From assembly GCA_965262305.1 (NCBI GenBank), contig CBDHEY010000001.1:1-64000 (forward strand): a stretch of DNA of 64,000 nucleotides. Reading direction: 5' to 3'. This DNA is from CBDHEY01 sp965262305 (GTDB taxonomy: Bacteria > Pseudomonadota > Gammaproteobacteria > Pseudomonadales > Cellvibrionaceae). The translations under genes and the position numbers were made by a program. The notes under the pieces were generated by a model. It was not told the origin of the DNA. It was given only the letters and a program-made list of their open reading frames with translations, and searched no databases. Numbering within the stretch: the first letter of the stretch is position 1; each line of letters begins with the position of its first letter. This document shows positions 8,611 through 18,230 of this stretch, piece by piece.

Positions 8611-10587
8611 TTATTCAATTGGAATTTCATAGAAACCGAAATCTAACCCAGTACCTGCCGCAAATTGACCAGAAGGTTGAATTGTGATGACGTCTCCAGT
8701 CGCTAGAGGTGTATCTAACTCTAAGAAGAATACACCGGGAGCACCAAAATTGATTGTCTCAAAGTTAGGAGAATTTTGTACTGGAGTGATATCAGGAACA
8801 TCAGTGCCATTAACTGTTACACTAACACCAAGTGGTGCGCCACCATTGTCACCAACGGCTAAGCCTAATCCTATGATGCTAGTGCCATCCGCACCTGCTG
8901 GAACAATAATTGAAACAATGTCACCTTCTCCAGTGAATCCGCCCAATAAACCATTATCAAGAACTGTTGGACCTTCAACGCCACAACAGCTACCTTCATC
9001 GGTGCCATTAGCTATAAATGATTCGGCTGGTAACACACCAAATGGGAAGCGCACTACTGCAGCAGCTTGGTCATTTCCATAGAAACCGAAGTGTAAACCT
9101 GTTCCAGCTGCGAATTGACCAGAAGGCTGAATCGTTATCACATCACCCTCTACGAGTGGAGTAGTAAGATCTACAAAAAACGTGTCTGGTGAGCCAGCGT
9201 TAACTGTTTCGAAGTTATCCGAATTACGAGAAGGAACAATAGGATCAACATCTGTACCGTTAACGGTTACGCTAACGCCTAATGGTGCCCCACCGTTATC
9301 ACCAACAGCTAGTCCCAAACCAATAGTACTCACGCCTGCTGCAACGGCTGGTACAGTGATAGTTACGATATCGCCTTCACCAGTAAATCCACCAAGAAGA
9401 TCATTGTCTAGTACAGTAGGACCTTCAACGCCACAACAGCTGCCTTCATCTGTACCGTTAGCAGTAAACGAACCGTCTGGAAGAGCACCGAATTGGAATT
9501 CAAGTACAGTTGGAATATAGAAACCGAAATGTAAACCCGTACCCGCAGCAAACTGTCCACTTGGTTGAAGAGTAATAACATCACCGCTTACAAGTGGCGT
9601 GGCCAAAGTTAGGAAGAAGGTATCTGGAGACCCTTCATTTATTGTTTCAAAGTTATCTGAATTACGAGATGGAACGATAGGATCAACATCTGTACCGTTA
9701 ACAGTGACGCTAACGCCTAATGGTGCACCACCATTGTCGCCAACAGCAAGACCAAGACCAATTACGCTCAGGCCTGCAGCACCATCTGGAACAGTAATAG
9801 TTACGATGTCGCCTACCCCAGTGAAACCACCTAGAAGACCATTATCAAGTACAGTAGGACCTTCAACACCACAGCAACTTCCTTCGTCAGTACCATTTGC
9901 AGTAAACGCTACGAAATCTACATCGCCAAATGCAAATTCAATAACTGGAGCATAAGTAAAACCAGCTGCTACCGGAGACTCTTCTTCTTCGTCTTCACCA
10001 GGAATATCAGCAACACGCCAATTAGCAACTGATGAGCCATTGGTATCACCTGGGTTTGTGTCATTAATGAAATAGTAAAGAGGCTCTTCACCAATTCCTA
10101 TATGATAAGTACCATCACCTAAATCAAACATGGTGAAAGCGTCAGCACTTTCGATAGTGCCATCAGTCACCAAGTCAGCAACAAGTGCTGCAATATCTGT
10201 ATCTGCTGGAACTACAAACGCAGGCCAATTATCTGCGCACACGCCTGTACACTCGCTTGGGAAACCATCTACGTCAAGATCGAAGGTATAAAGAGTAAAC
10301 CCTTCCATATCACCAGCTACATCGCCAGCGGCCATGAACATACCTAAAGTCATATCATCAACGATAGTCACTAAAGTAGTTGCTGGTGTTGGTGTTGGTG
10401 TTGGTGTTGGTGTTGGTGTTGGTGTTGGTGTTGGTGTTGGTGTTGGTGTTGAAGTTGCTGTAGGTGTTGGTGTTGGGTCAGAATCATCATCGTCGTCATC
10501 ATCATCACCGCCACATGCCACTACGAGGAGAGCTAGCAACACAATCACTAGCATTCTCAGTTTCGTCATAAGTGTTTCAATTGTCAT
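8611..10587 (-). CDS. repeat lipoprotein: COG4315-type domain plus three ~145-residue repeats
   Basis: The ATG at 10587 has AGGAG seven bases upstream; the product has 658 residues. It has a lipoprotein signal (lipobox VVAC) followed by an acidic run of eight Asp and a Pro-Thr linker encoded by a hexamer microsatellite. Residues ~75-205 resemble the secreted repeat COG4315/Lipoprotein_15 domain, with LYTFDLD and CTGVCADNWPAF. Residues ~213-658 are three copies of one unit. Each contains ANGTDEGSCCGVEGP, LLGGFTGxGDIV, GLGLAVGDNGGAP and PSGQFAAGTGL, and each ends in FGFY. The units are nearly identical. The vicinal Cys-Cys in every unit is striking. It is probably anchored to the outer membrane with the repeats projecting on a flexible stalk. 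The function of the repeats is unknown to me. Confidence 0.85.
   Translation of the reverse strand: MTIETLMTKLRMLVIVLLALLVVACGGDDDDDDDDSDPTPTPTATSTPTPTPTPTPTPTPTPTPTPTPATTLVTIVDDMTLGMFMAAGDVAGDMEGFTLYTFDLDVDGFPSECTGVCADNWPAFVVPADTDIAALVADLVTDGTIESADAFTMFDLGDGTYHIGIGEEPLYYFINDTNPGDTNGSSVANWRVADIPGEDEEEESPVAAGFTYAPVIEFAFGDVDFVAFTANGTDEGSCCGVEGPTVLDNGLLGGFTGVGDIVTITVPDGAAGLSVIGLGLAVGDNGGAPLGVSVTVNGTDVDPIVPSRNSDNFETINEGSPDTFFLTLATPLVSGDVITLQPSGQFAAGTGLHFGFYIPTVLEFQFGALPDGSFTANGTDEGSCCGVEGPTVLDNDLLGGFTGEGDIVTITVPAVAAGVSTIGLGLAVGDNGGAPLGVSVTVNGTDVDPIVPSRNSDNFETVNAGSPDTFFVDLTTPLVEGDVITIQPSGQFAAGTGLHFGFYGNDQAAAVVRFPFGVLPAESFIANGTDEGSCCGVEGPTVLDNGLLGGFTGEGDIVSIIVPAGADGTSIIGLGLAVGDNGGAPLGVSVTVNGTDVPDITPVQNSPNFETINFGAPGVFFLELDTPLATGDVITIQPSGQFAAGTGLDFGFYEIPIE
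8640..9950 (-). repeat. three tandem ~440-bp coding repeats
   Basis: Landmarks recur at near-constant spacing. The Cys-Cys/GVEG coding stretch lies near 8971, 9421 and 9860, and the PSGQF coding stretch near 8663, 9113 and 9552. Period is about 440-450 bp. High DNA identity makes copy-number change by recombination, and assembly collapse, both possible. Confidence 0.9.
10385..10450 (-). repeat. (GGTGTT)11 hexanucleotide microsatellite
   Basis: Eleven perfect GGTGTT units (+ strand) encode Thr-Pro repeats in the stalk of the lipoprotein. Because the unit is 6 bp, slippage lengthens or shortens the linker without breaking the frame. Confidence 0.95.
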
Positions 10588-10866
10588 TATTAAGCTCCTA
10601 AATGGATTGATTATTATCGCTATTATGAAACTTCATAATAGGTGATTTATCTTTTCATTTGAATAGCTAACACACACTTAAAAGATAAATTTTATAATTT
10701 GTTTCCACTAAAAAATTCACATTTTCAAGAATACGGACAATAACGATTATTCCTATATATATAAAGCCTATTTCTGCACCAGGATCGAACATTGAATTCG
10801 TATTTTCTCTAGTAAGAAATATCTGTATTAGAGATAATAACCTCACCTAAATAATATAAAACGGAG

Positions 10867-12603
10867 TTAAAGAGGCTCTAAGTAATCCACGATAAACTGG
10901 AGATTTCTTTGGCCTCGAAACTCGTTAACGCTCAATCGATATACCATTTTTACTTGAATGGCTTTCCCATTAGGCCATATTTCGGTATCGACATTAAATG
11001 CAATAGCGTCAATTATTTTTGAGGAAACTTGCGTTGGACTTAACACAAGTTTTAGATGTTTTTCTCCTACTATTTTCTGCTGTATTAAATGAAATGTTCC
11101 GTGAAAACTAGGCTCAGGAAAATGCTGTCCCCATGGTCCTGCTTTTTGAATTAATTCTGCATTTTCGATTATCATTGCATCTTCAAATAATTCGCCATCA
11201 CTCAATGCAACTGGTATTAAAGCGTCATGATCAATCCTCTTGGCAAGTGCGGCATTAAAAGCTTTCTCAAATTCATTTATAGATTGTTTATCGAGGGACA
11301 AACCAGCTGCCATCGCGTGCCCACCAAACTTATCCAGTAAGCCAGGATTTTGGGAAGCCACTTCGTCTAAGACATCTCTTAAATGCACTCCTTCTATTGA
11401 TCTTCCTGAACCTTTTAATTCTCCTGAATCAGTTTCAGCAAATACAATCGTGGGCCGATGAAATTTGTCCTTAATACGTGAAGCAACAATACCAATGACA
11501 CCTTGATGCCAATCTGATTGATATAAACATATTCCTAGTGGAACTCTCTCGTCGAATGAAATTTTTAACGAGTCCAATATTTTTAGTGCATCCTTCTGAA
11601 TTGAAGCTTCGATAGATTGGCGATCTTTATTTAAATCATCTAATTCCGAAGCAATAGCTTGAGCCTGGCTAAATTGATTACTTAAAAGGCACTGAATTCC
11701 GAGTGACATATCATCCAATCGACCCGCTGCGTTTAACCTAGGTCCAATCGCAAAACCCAAATCCGAAGCAGTGATCTTGGCAGGGTCACGATTAGAAACT
11801 GCTAACAACCCTTGTATGCCCGGACAAGATCGGCCTGCGTTTATGCGCGCGATTCCCTGGGATACAAGAATGCGATTGTTATGGTCCAAAGGTACTACAT
11901 CTGCAACGGTTCCTAATGCAACTAAATCTAGAAGCTCAGCCATATTGGGTTCTACGATGGCATTTTCCGAAAACCAATTCCGCTTACGTAGTTCGGTTCG
12001 TAAAGCCGTCATTAAGTAGAATATGACTCCCACTCCCGCAAGCGACTTACTAGGAAAGGTGCAATTCGGTTGGTTTGGGTTAACAATAGCATCCGCTGCT
12101 GGTAATTCTCTTCCGGGAAGGTGATGATCTGTTACGATAACTTTATATCCATTGGATTTTGCAGCTTTTACCCCCTCAAGACTGGAGATACCATTGTCCA
12201 CTGTAATAATAATATCGGGATCAAATTCCGCAGCTAGATGAACGATTTCCGGCGTGAGTCCATATCCATACTCAAATCTATTTGGCACCAAATAATCTAC
12301 ATATTTATACCCAAAAGCTTTTAAGCTTTTTATACCGACTGCACAACTGGTTGCCCCATCGGCGTCAAAATCACCCACTATAAGCACCCTTTGTTGCTTC
12401 TCTAGCGAATCTATCAAAATCGTTACAGCTTTGTTCACACCAAAAAGCAGATCAGATGAGCTTAGGCTTTTAAGCGAATAATTAGTCTCTAGCTCATAGT
12501 TGACGCCTCTTACAACGAAAATTTGTTCAACAATACTCATTTTCGAATTTGGTACTAATTGAGAGGGACTATCCTCATTTCTGAGCTTTATAAGTTTTTT
12601 CAT
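10867..12603 (-). CDS. recJ: single-stranded-DNA-specific exonuclease RecJ
   Basis: From the ATG at 12603 the product is 578 residues, the normal RecJ length; an upstream in-frame ATG at 12699 would add 32 unlikely residues. RecJ degrades ssDNA 5' to 3' in recombination and mismatch repair. DHH-superfamily motifs are visible: GDFDADGATS (motif I), TVDNG, TDHHLPG (the DHH motif) and the DHHA1-region GSGRSIEG and GGHAMAAG. In many Gammaproteobacteria recJ directly follows thrC. Here the same strand and order are kept, but a microprotein gene and a GGDEF gene have been inserted between them. Confidence 0.95.
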   Translation of the reverse strand: MKKLIKLRNEDSPSQLVPNSKMSIVEQIFVVRGVNYELETNYSLKSLSSSDLLFGVNKAVTILIDSLEKQQRVLIVGDFDADGATSCAVGIKSLKAFGYKYVDYLVPNRFEYGYGLTPEIVHLAAEFDPDIIITVDNGISSLEGVKAAKSNGYKVIVTDHHLPGRELPAADAIVNPNQPNCTFPSKSLAGVGVIFYLMTALRTELRKRNWFSENAIVEPNMAELLDLVALGTVADVVPLDHNNRILVSQGIARINAGRSCPGIQGLLAVSNRDPAKITASDLGFAIGPRLNAAGRLDDMSLGIQCLLSNQFSQAQAIASELDDLNKDRQSIEASIQKDALKILDSLKISFDERVPLGICLYQSDWHQGVIGIVASRIKDKFHRPTIVFAETDSGELKGSGRSIEGVHLRDVLDEVASQNPGLLDKFGGHAMAAGLSLDKQSINEFEKAFNAALAKRIDHDALIPVALSDGELFEDAMIIENAELIQKAGPWGQHFPEPSFHGTFHLIQQKIVGEKHLKLVLSPTQVSSKIIDAIAFNVDTEIWPNGKAIQVKMVYRLSVNEFRGQRNLQFIVDYLEPL

Positions 12604-12741
12604 AGTATATTTTTTCTCAAAAACCCACTTATTAGCAAAATATTTACCTTTATTACAATTTAATGAAATATTTAATCCTAAATAAAACGTGTTTTTCACA
12701 TATATTTCACAAAAGAATTATAAAGGTGAAAGATATTTCGC

Positions 12742-12747
12742 TATAAT
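12742..12747 (+). promoter_or_regulatory. -10 promoter element of the microprotein gene
   Basis: A consensus TATAAT lies 48 bp before the microprotein ATG. No good -35 is found at 17 bp (TATAAA at 12719-12724), so it may need an activator. It sits in the divergent spacer from recJ. Confidence 0.5.
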
Positions 12748-12794
12748 CTTAGTACGTTGAGTACTTTCAACGACTTAAACAAAAGGAGTAAATC

Positions 12795-12875
12795 ATGACT
12801 GGTGTGGATATTTTGGTGTTATCCCTAATCGGTGCTGGTTTGTTCTCTATAGGCGCTGCAAGAAACGCAGTTTAA
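12795..12875 (+). CDS. 26-residue single-pass membrane microprotein
   Basis: A short ATG-TAA frame follows a textbook ribosome-binding site (AAAAGGAGT, seven bases from ATG) and a consensus -10 box. The product starts MTGVDILVLSLIGAGLFSIG and ends AARNAV. It is one hydrophobic helix with a Gly-x-Gly/small-residue face and a positively charged C-terminal end. Such small helices commonly dimerise or bind larger membrane proteins. Translation signals are far better than chance. I do not recognise a named family. It stands alone between recJ (divergent) and the GGDEF gene. Confidence 0.7.
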   Translation: MTGVDILVLSLIGAGLFSIGAARNAV

Positions 12876-12950
12876 ACCAAAAAGAGAACCTTCTCGCACT
12901 TTATTTTTAGTTCTTTACGCGTAAGCGATTCTAAAATAGTCCAGTATCTC

Positions 12951-12969
12951 CAAAGCAAATTTTGCTTTG
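12951..12969. promoter_or_regulatory. perfect 19-bp inverted repeat upstream of the GGDEF gene
   Basis: CAAAGCAAA and TTTGCTTTG mirror each other around a central T, about 200 bp before the GTG of the diguanylate cyclase and 75 bp after the microprotein stop. No U-run follows, so an operator or weak hairpin is likelier than a terminator. Confidence 0.4.
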
Positions 12970-13167
12970 CGACTTAAACGGAAAAATGAGCCTGCTGTAA
13001 ACCAATAATGATAGGCAGGCGAATGAACCACATAGTAAAACTTTTGTTAATTTTATACGTATTTTAAATCTATCTGCGTGATGCATTTTAGATGCAGTCT
13101 ACTCTTAAATTGTCCGTTTTTACGATACAATGTCGTAAATTACGTTATTTTCAACCGGAGCTATTCA

Positions 13168-15066
13168 GTGAGAGAGAGATTGAACATAGGTATTCTATGT
13201 AACGAACTCACTCGAAACTTTCAAAACCCTCTTTATACTGCTACGAAACATTGGGGTAAAAAGCTTGGCGTCAACCTCTTTTTCTTCGAGGGCAGACAGC
13301 TTCTTGGTCGAAAGTATTCAGACATTCAATACAACGCCACCTTCTTGCTAGCAAGCGAAGAGGTTATTGATGGCTATATTTTACACCCTATTTTTACGCA
13401 TATTTCACACGAACAAATAGTACGCTGGTGTAAAAACTATTCGAAAAAACCTAAAGTATCTATAAACAAACGCATTACAGATCTCGCTAGCTGCGTCATG
13501 GTCGATAACTATCGAGGCATGAGAATGATGCTAGAGCATTTGGCAATCGTGCACGGTTATCGACGTATCGCTTTTGTTTACGGGGCAGAAAACGATGATG
13601 AGAGTCGTGATCGCTATCGGGCTTATAAAGATTATATGACCCAATTAGAACTTTGGAATTCTGAATGGGTATTCAAAGGCGGGTTTGAATCCGACTCAGG
13701 AATTGAAGCCATTAAATATATTATTAGTACCGGTATCGATTTTGAGGCGGTAGCATTCTCCAATGATGAAACTGCAATTGCTGCACAAGACTACTTGCAT
13801 AATGTTATCCCTGACTACAAGTATAAATTTGCAATAACGGGATTTGATGACTCTCCCCATTCACAATTTACAATTCCATCCCTTACGACAGTTTCGCAGC
13901 CATTTAACGATATGGCGAGAACCTCGCTGGAATTGATTATTCGAATGATAAATGGCGATCAAAATCGACCTACAGAAAGACTGCTTCCCACTAAGCTTGC
14001 ATTACGTAAATCCTGTGGATGTGATAACACCGAGATTTTTGATACCTATTCTCTAAAACTATTTACATCCCCATTTAGCATTCATGAGAATATAGAATCT
14101 TTTAGCCGCGACGAGTTTTTTAATAAGTTAACAATTGCATTAGATTCGCTGCCTGTTTCTCACTGCTTCATTGCACTTTATGACCAATCTTTCGTATTCG
14201 AAGAAAATGCATCCGCACCGGAAGCGTCTACCCTTCATTATGCTTACATAAATAATAGTCGCAAAGAATTCGATGAACCTATTCAATTTAAAACTTCAAA
14301 GCTCTTACCTGATTCGTTTTTAAAATATAAAAACATGCCCATATCAGTCGTACAACCTCTGTTTTATCGCGATGATCATTTTGGTTACGTTATATTTGAC
14401 GGTGACCATACTAAAGAAACAGATATGGATGAGCTAAGGTCAACAATTTCTACAACATTGCATACAGTCATTTTATTTGAAGGACTTAATCAAGCGCTTG
14501 GAGACAAGAACCGAGCAGTGGAAAAAGTAAGTCTTTTAAATGAAAAACTTTCGTCAGCGAATAAAAAACTGAAAGAAGTTTCTCGATCAGATGAGCTCAC
14601 GCAAACATATAATCGACGCGGTTTTTATGATGCGATAACAGAGCGAGTCTCAGACAATCGCTTGCTCATGCCAATTACACTTTTTTATGCTGATATGGAT
14701 GACCTAAAAATTATTAATGATGAATTTGGTCACGGTGCCGGCGATGAAGCCATTGCGCTGTCTGCTGAAATATTGCGACAGAGTTTTCGTCATGAAGATA
14801 TTATTGGACGCATGGGTGGAGACGAGTTTGTCGTCTTTACAAACGGATTTACAGAAAATGATATTGAACAGTTAATCAACCGTATTGAAGTAAAAACGAA
14901 TCAAGTCAATGTTGAAAAGTCGCTGCAATATCGATTAAGTATCAGTCTTGGTTATCAGACCGTTAATGATAAATCGATGGATCAAGTTGAGCGAGCAATT
15001 CAACAAGCAGATAGAATGCTTTATCGTGTTAAACGAGAAAAAAAGCATAACGCTAATATTCAGTAG
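13168..15066 (+). CDS. diguanylate cyclase with cytosolic LacI-type periplasmic-binding-like sensor
   Basis: The GTG at 13168 with CGGAG seven bases upstream gives 632 residues. Residues ~5-290 are a periplasmic-binding-protein-like domain of the LacI/GalR type, without the DNA-binding helix-turn-helix. Examples are TGFDDSPHSQF and the terminal RKSCGC. A GAF-like region (~310-445) and a coiled-coil linker follow. GGDEF is at ~475-632, with SDELTQTYNRRGFYD, the catalytic RMGGDEFVVF and an inhibitory I-site RHED five residues ahead of GGDEF. It makes c-di-GMP from two GTP and should be product-inhibited. No membrane segment exists, so the sensor reads a cytosolic ligand, probably a sugar or related metabolite. 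Confidence 0.9.
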   Translation: MRERLNIGILCNELTRNFQNPLYTATKHWGKKLGVNLFFFEGRQLLGRKYSDIQYNATFLLASEEVIDGYILHPIFTHISHEQIVRWCKNYSKKPKVSINKRITDLASCVMVDNYRGMRMMLEHLAIVHGYRRIAFVYGAENDDESRDRYRAYKDYMTQLELWNSEWVFKGGFESDSGIEAIKYIISTGIDFEAVAFSNDETAIAAQDYLHNVIPDYKYKFAITGFDDSPHSQFTIPSLTTVSQPFNDMARTSLELIIRMINGDQNRPTERLLPTKLALRKSCGCDNTEIFDTYSLKLFTSPFSIHENIESFSRDEFFNKLTIALDSLPVSHCFIALYDQSFVFEENASAPEASTLHYAYINNSRKEFDEPIQFKTSKLLPDSFLKYKNMPISVVQPLFYRDDHFGYVIFDGDHTKETDMDELRSTISTTLHTVILFEGLNQALGDKNRAVEKVSLLNEKLSSANKKLKEVSRSDELTQTYNRRGFYDAITERVSDNRLLMPITLFYADMDDLKIINDEFGHGAGDEAIALSAEILRQSFRHEDIIGRMGGDEFVVFTNGFTENDIEQLINRIEVKTNQVNVEKSLQYRLSISLGYQTVNDKSMDQVERAIQQADRMLYRVKREKKHNANIQ

Positions 15067-15141
15067 CTCACCCATTGAGTCTAGAACCCTAGATTAGGAT
15101 TTGAGTTATCACCTAATTTATACAGCTCTTAATCGCTCAAA

Positions 15142-16542
15142 CTAAGAAGAGATATTTGATCGCATAAATTCATGGACCTTAGTAATATCATCCTCTAAAA
15201 CAGAATAGTTTTCTTCTCGATCAAACAAATCTTTCATGTGATAAGGTAAATCCGGGTCGTCTCCCTGCCCTGCTTTTTGAATTGCCTCCGCAAATTTTGC
15301 AGGGTGAGCCGTTGCCAAGCAGACCATCGGAGTAGATTTGTTATTTCGAGTTTTTCTAGCGGCTTGAACTCCAATTGCAGTATGAGGGTCTAGCAAATAC
15401 TCAGTCGATTCATACACTTCGCGAATCACTTCTGCAGTCTCGTCGTCATCTAAACGATAACTGGAAAAGAGTGATTGAGCACCCTTTAAAGCATCTTCGT
15501 CTAATATCAGGCTTCCTGACGATTTAAAATTTTCAAATAAACTTTTTATCGTTGCTCCGTCTCGATCGTATAGATCAAAAAGCATTCGCTCAAAGTTGCT
15601 CGAAACCATAATATCCATACTTGGTGACAAAGAATGAATCAAAGCTTGTTTGGTATGATCATTCGCGGATATACAACGATGTAAAATATCATTTGCATTA
15701 GTCGCTATAACAAGCTGTTCGATAGGAAGCCCCATTTGCTTGGCGAGATAGCCAGCAAAAATATCACCAAAATTTCCAGTAGGTACAGAATAAGAAACGG
15801 GACGGTGAGGTCCACCTAGCGCTAAACTGGAATAAAAATAATATACGATCTGAGCCATAATTCTCGCCCAGTTGATAGAGTTCACAGCAACTAATTGACG
15901 ACCTTCGGGAAGAAAGGATTGATCAGCAAAACTTGCTTTCACCATATTTTGGCAATCGTCAAAATTACCTTGTAGTGCAATATTGTGAACATTTTTTTCG
16001 ATTACAGTGGTCATCTGACGACGCTGTACATCGGAAACACGTTGGTAAGGATGCAAAATAAAAATATCAACGTTTTCACAATGGCGACATCCTTCAATCG
16101 CAGCAGAACCTGTGTCTCCAGAAGTTGCCCCCATAATGACAACTTTTTGATTTCGCTTAGCTAATACGTAATCGAGGAGATTTCCAAGAAATTGCAGTGC
16201 GAAATCTTTAAATGCTAAAGTTGGCCCTTGAAATAATTCAAGGATCCATTCGCTCTGCCCTGTTTGAATCAAGGGCGCAATCGCATTATGCCTGAACGCA
16301 TCATACGAACGATCAATAATGTCTTTTAAATCCTCACGCGGAATTTCATCTTCGACAAATGGTAAAATAACTTTGTAAGCTAAATCTCTGTAATTCAATC
16401 CAGCCCATGATGCGATTTCTTCTTTAGAAAAACTTGGTATCGTTTCTGGGACATATAGGCCGCCGTCAGAAGCGAGCCCGGTCAAAACAACTTCTTCGAA
16501 AGATAATTTTGGCGCATCGCCACGCGTACTAATATATTTCAC
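15142..16542 (-). CDS. thrC: threonine synthase
   Basis: This PLP enzyme of 466 residues converts O-phosphohomoserine to threonine, the last step of threonine synthesis. The N-terminus YISTRGDAPKLSF-EEV, GLASDGGLYVPE, the PLP-lysine motif LAFKDFALQF and GATSGDTGSAA are typical of the longer gammaproteobacterial/fungal-type ThrC. It lies 126 bp downstream of hom on the same strand, so the two probably form one transcription unit. Confidence 0.97.
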   Translation of the reverse strand: MKYISTRGDAPKLSFEEVVLTGLASDGGLYVPETIPSFSKEEIASWAGLNYRDLAYKVILPFVEDEIPREDLKDIIDRSYDAFRHNAIAPLIQTGQSEWILELFQGPTLAFKDFALQFLGNLLDYVLAKRNQKVVIMGATSGDTGSAAIEGCRHCENVDIFILHPYQRVSDVQRRQMTTVIEKNVHNIALQGNFDDCQNMVKASFADQSFLPEGRQLVAVNSINWARIMAQIVYYFYSSLALGGPHRPVSYSVPTGNFGDIFAGYLAKQMGLPIEQLVIATNANDILHRCISANDHTKQALIHSLSPSMDIMVSSNFERMLFDLYDRDGATIKSLFENFKSSGSLILDEDALKGAQSLFSSYRLDDDETAEVIREVYESTEYLLDPHTAIGVQAARKTRNNKSTPMVCLATAHPAKFAEAIQKAGQGDDPDLPYHMKDLFDREENYSVLEDDITKVHEFMRSNISS

Positions 16543-16668
16543 TTTTTAAATCTCGATAAAATAAATTTTTCAATTATTTAGTGCCAATGGTACCAATACA
16601 TTACGTTTAATTTGCGACATTATCAGTAAATCATGCAACCAATGAAAAAGTTTTAAACAGAAGTATTT

Positions 16669-17976
16669 CTAACTTAAGTCTTCCACACGAATTTTAACAA
16701 CCCCACCTTTAACCGTAGATAACTCTTCTATTTCTACAATCGCGGAATTGATCAAACGCTCCTGTGTGAGGTTAGTCAATAAAATAACGGGAACCTGAGA
16801 CTCATCACCCTTTGGTGCTTTTTGTATTAGCGCTTCAATACTAATTCCTTGCTCGCTTAGGATCTGAGTAATCTTCGATAAAACACCCGGTTGATCTTCT
16901 GCGGAAATTCTTAAATAGTAAGCTGCATTAGCTTCATCTATTGTCAAAATATTTTCTGATTGCAAATGCTCTTGGAAAAAACCGAGCGAGGGCACAAAAT
17001 TATTAATATCTTCGCCTATCGCGCGACTCACGTTCACAATATCGGAAATTACGGCTGAAGCAGTTGGCTCAGCGCCCGCTCCAGGTCCATAATATAACGT
17101 CGGCCCAACAGCGTCGCCTTTTACTAAGACGGCATTCATCACACCGTCTACATTGGCGATCAGACGACTTTCAGGAACAAGTGTGGGATGCACACGCATT
17201 TCAACGCCTTCTTCAGAACGCTTACGTGCAATGCCTAAATGCTTAATGCGGTACCCTAACTCTTGAGCATAAATAACATCTTCCGGAGATATGTTACTAA
17301 TCCCCTCAGTAAATACTCCGTCGAAGCAAAGCGGCATTCCAAATGCAATTGACGCAAGAATGACTAATTTGTGTGCTGCATCAATGCCTTCAACATCAAA
17401 AGTCGGATCAGCCTCCGCATAACCTAACGCTTGCGCTTCTTCGAGCACATCAGAAAATTCACGCCCTTTATCACGCATTTCCGTGAGTATGAAATTTCCT
17501 GTTCCATTGATGATACCTGCGAGCCATTCTATCTTGTTTGCTGATAAACCCTCACGCAGTGCCCCAATAATTGGAATACCACCAGCCACCGCTGCTTCAT
17601 AAGACAGCGTCACTTTATTTTCCTCGGCTAGTTTAAATAGTTCATTACCAAATTCTGCGATAAGCGCTTTATTGGCTGTGACAACATGCTTTCCATTTTC
17701 AATAGCTTGAATAACAAGGTCTTTTGCGGTTGTTGTGCCACCAATCAACTCAACAAGCACATCAACATTTGGATCTCTTGCAACTTCAAAAATATCACGG
17801 CTAACTTTTATCGTTGACGTATCGCAATTCGGGTTATCTGAACGAGCACCTATGTGAACGATTGATATTTCTCGACCAGAGCGAGCATTAATTTCTTTAC
17901 AGTTTCGTATGAGTACATTGAAGGTCCCTCCTCCAACAGTACCTAGCCCACAGAGCCCCAGATTAACCGCTTTCAA
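16669..17976 (-). CDS. hom: homoserine dehydrogenase with ACT domain
   Basis: The 435-residue enzyme reduces aspartate semialdehyde to homoserine with NAD(P)H in the aspartate pathway. The nucleotide-binding GLCGLGTVGGGT is at the N-terminus. AGIINGTGNFIL and GYAEADPTFDVEGIDAAHKL are the catalytic-region signatures. A C-terminal ACT domain (YYLRISAEDQPGVLSKI) suggests feedback by an amino acid, usually threonine. It is the monofunctional form, not fused to aspartokinase. It precedes thrC. Confidence 0.97.
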   Translation of the reverse strand: MKAVNLGLCGLGTVGGGTFNVLIRNCKEINARSGREISIVHIGARSDNPNCDTSTIKVSRDIFEVARDPNVDVLVELIGGTTTAKDLVIQAIENGKHVVTANKALIAEFGNELFKLAEENKVTLSYEAAVAGGIPIIGALREGLSANKIEWLAGIINGTGNFILTEMRDKGREFSDVLEEAQALGYAEADPTFDVEGIDAAHKLVILASIAFGMPLCFDGVFTEGISNISPEDVIYAQELGYRIKHLGIARKRSEEGVEMRVHPTLVPESRLIANVDGVMNAVLVKGDAVGPTLYYGPGAGAEPTASAVISDIVNVSRAIGEDINNFVPSLGFFQEHLQSENILTIDEANAAYYLRISAEDQPGVLSKITQILSEQGISIEALIQKAPKGDESQVPVILLTNLTQERLINSAIVEIEELSTVKGGVVKIRVEDLS

Positions 17977-18138
17977 TTTTACTTTCCTCGAACAAGACTA
18001 AATTAGTGTCAATTTTCCACCAATTTACTCCGAAAACTTTGTAGGATTAATATATGCAGATAATTAGGCGTTAAAATCGCACCCAATTGATTATTACTCA
18101 CGCATACAATCCACGCTGCTGAGGCAATATCGCAACCC

Positions 18139-18177
18139 CAAAAAAAAGAAACGCAACCTTACTGACGCAAGATTGCG
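18139..18177 (-). terminator. intrinsic terminator downstream of dsbC
   Basis: Read on the minus strand, CGCAATCTT and AAGGTTGCG form a 9-bp stem (one G-U pair) with an 8-base loop, followed by TTTCTTTTTTTT. It separates dsbC from the hom-thrC unit. Confidence 0.8.
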
Positions 18178-18230
18178 ATGTCAAATCGAACTGATATTAA
18201 GTTATAAGTCTAGTCAGATATGGCTTGAGA

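Noticed and set aside
8684..9955. Three rightward open frames of about 110-130 codons at regular spacing
   Set aside because: They are antisense shadows of the three tandem lipoprotein repeats; their regularity comes from the repeats.
10334..10645. Rightward open frame made almost entirely of Gly-Val repeats
   Set aside because: It is the antisense reading of the Thr-Pro microsatellite in the lipoprotein stalk, with no ribosome-binding site.
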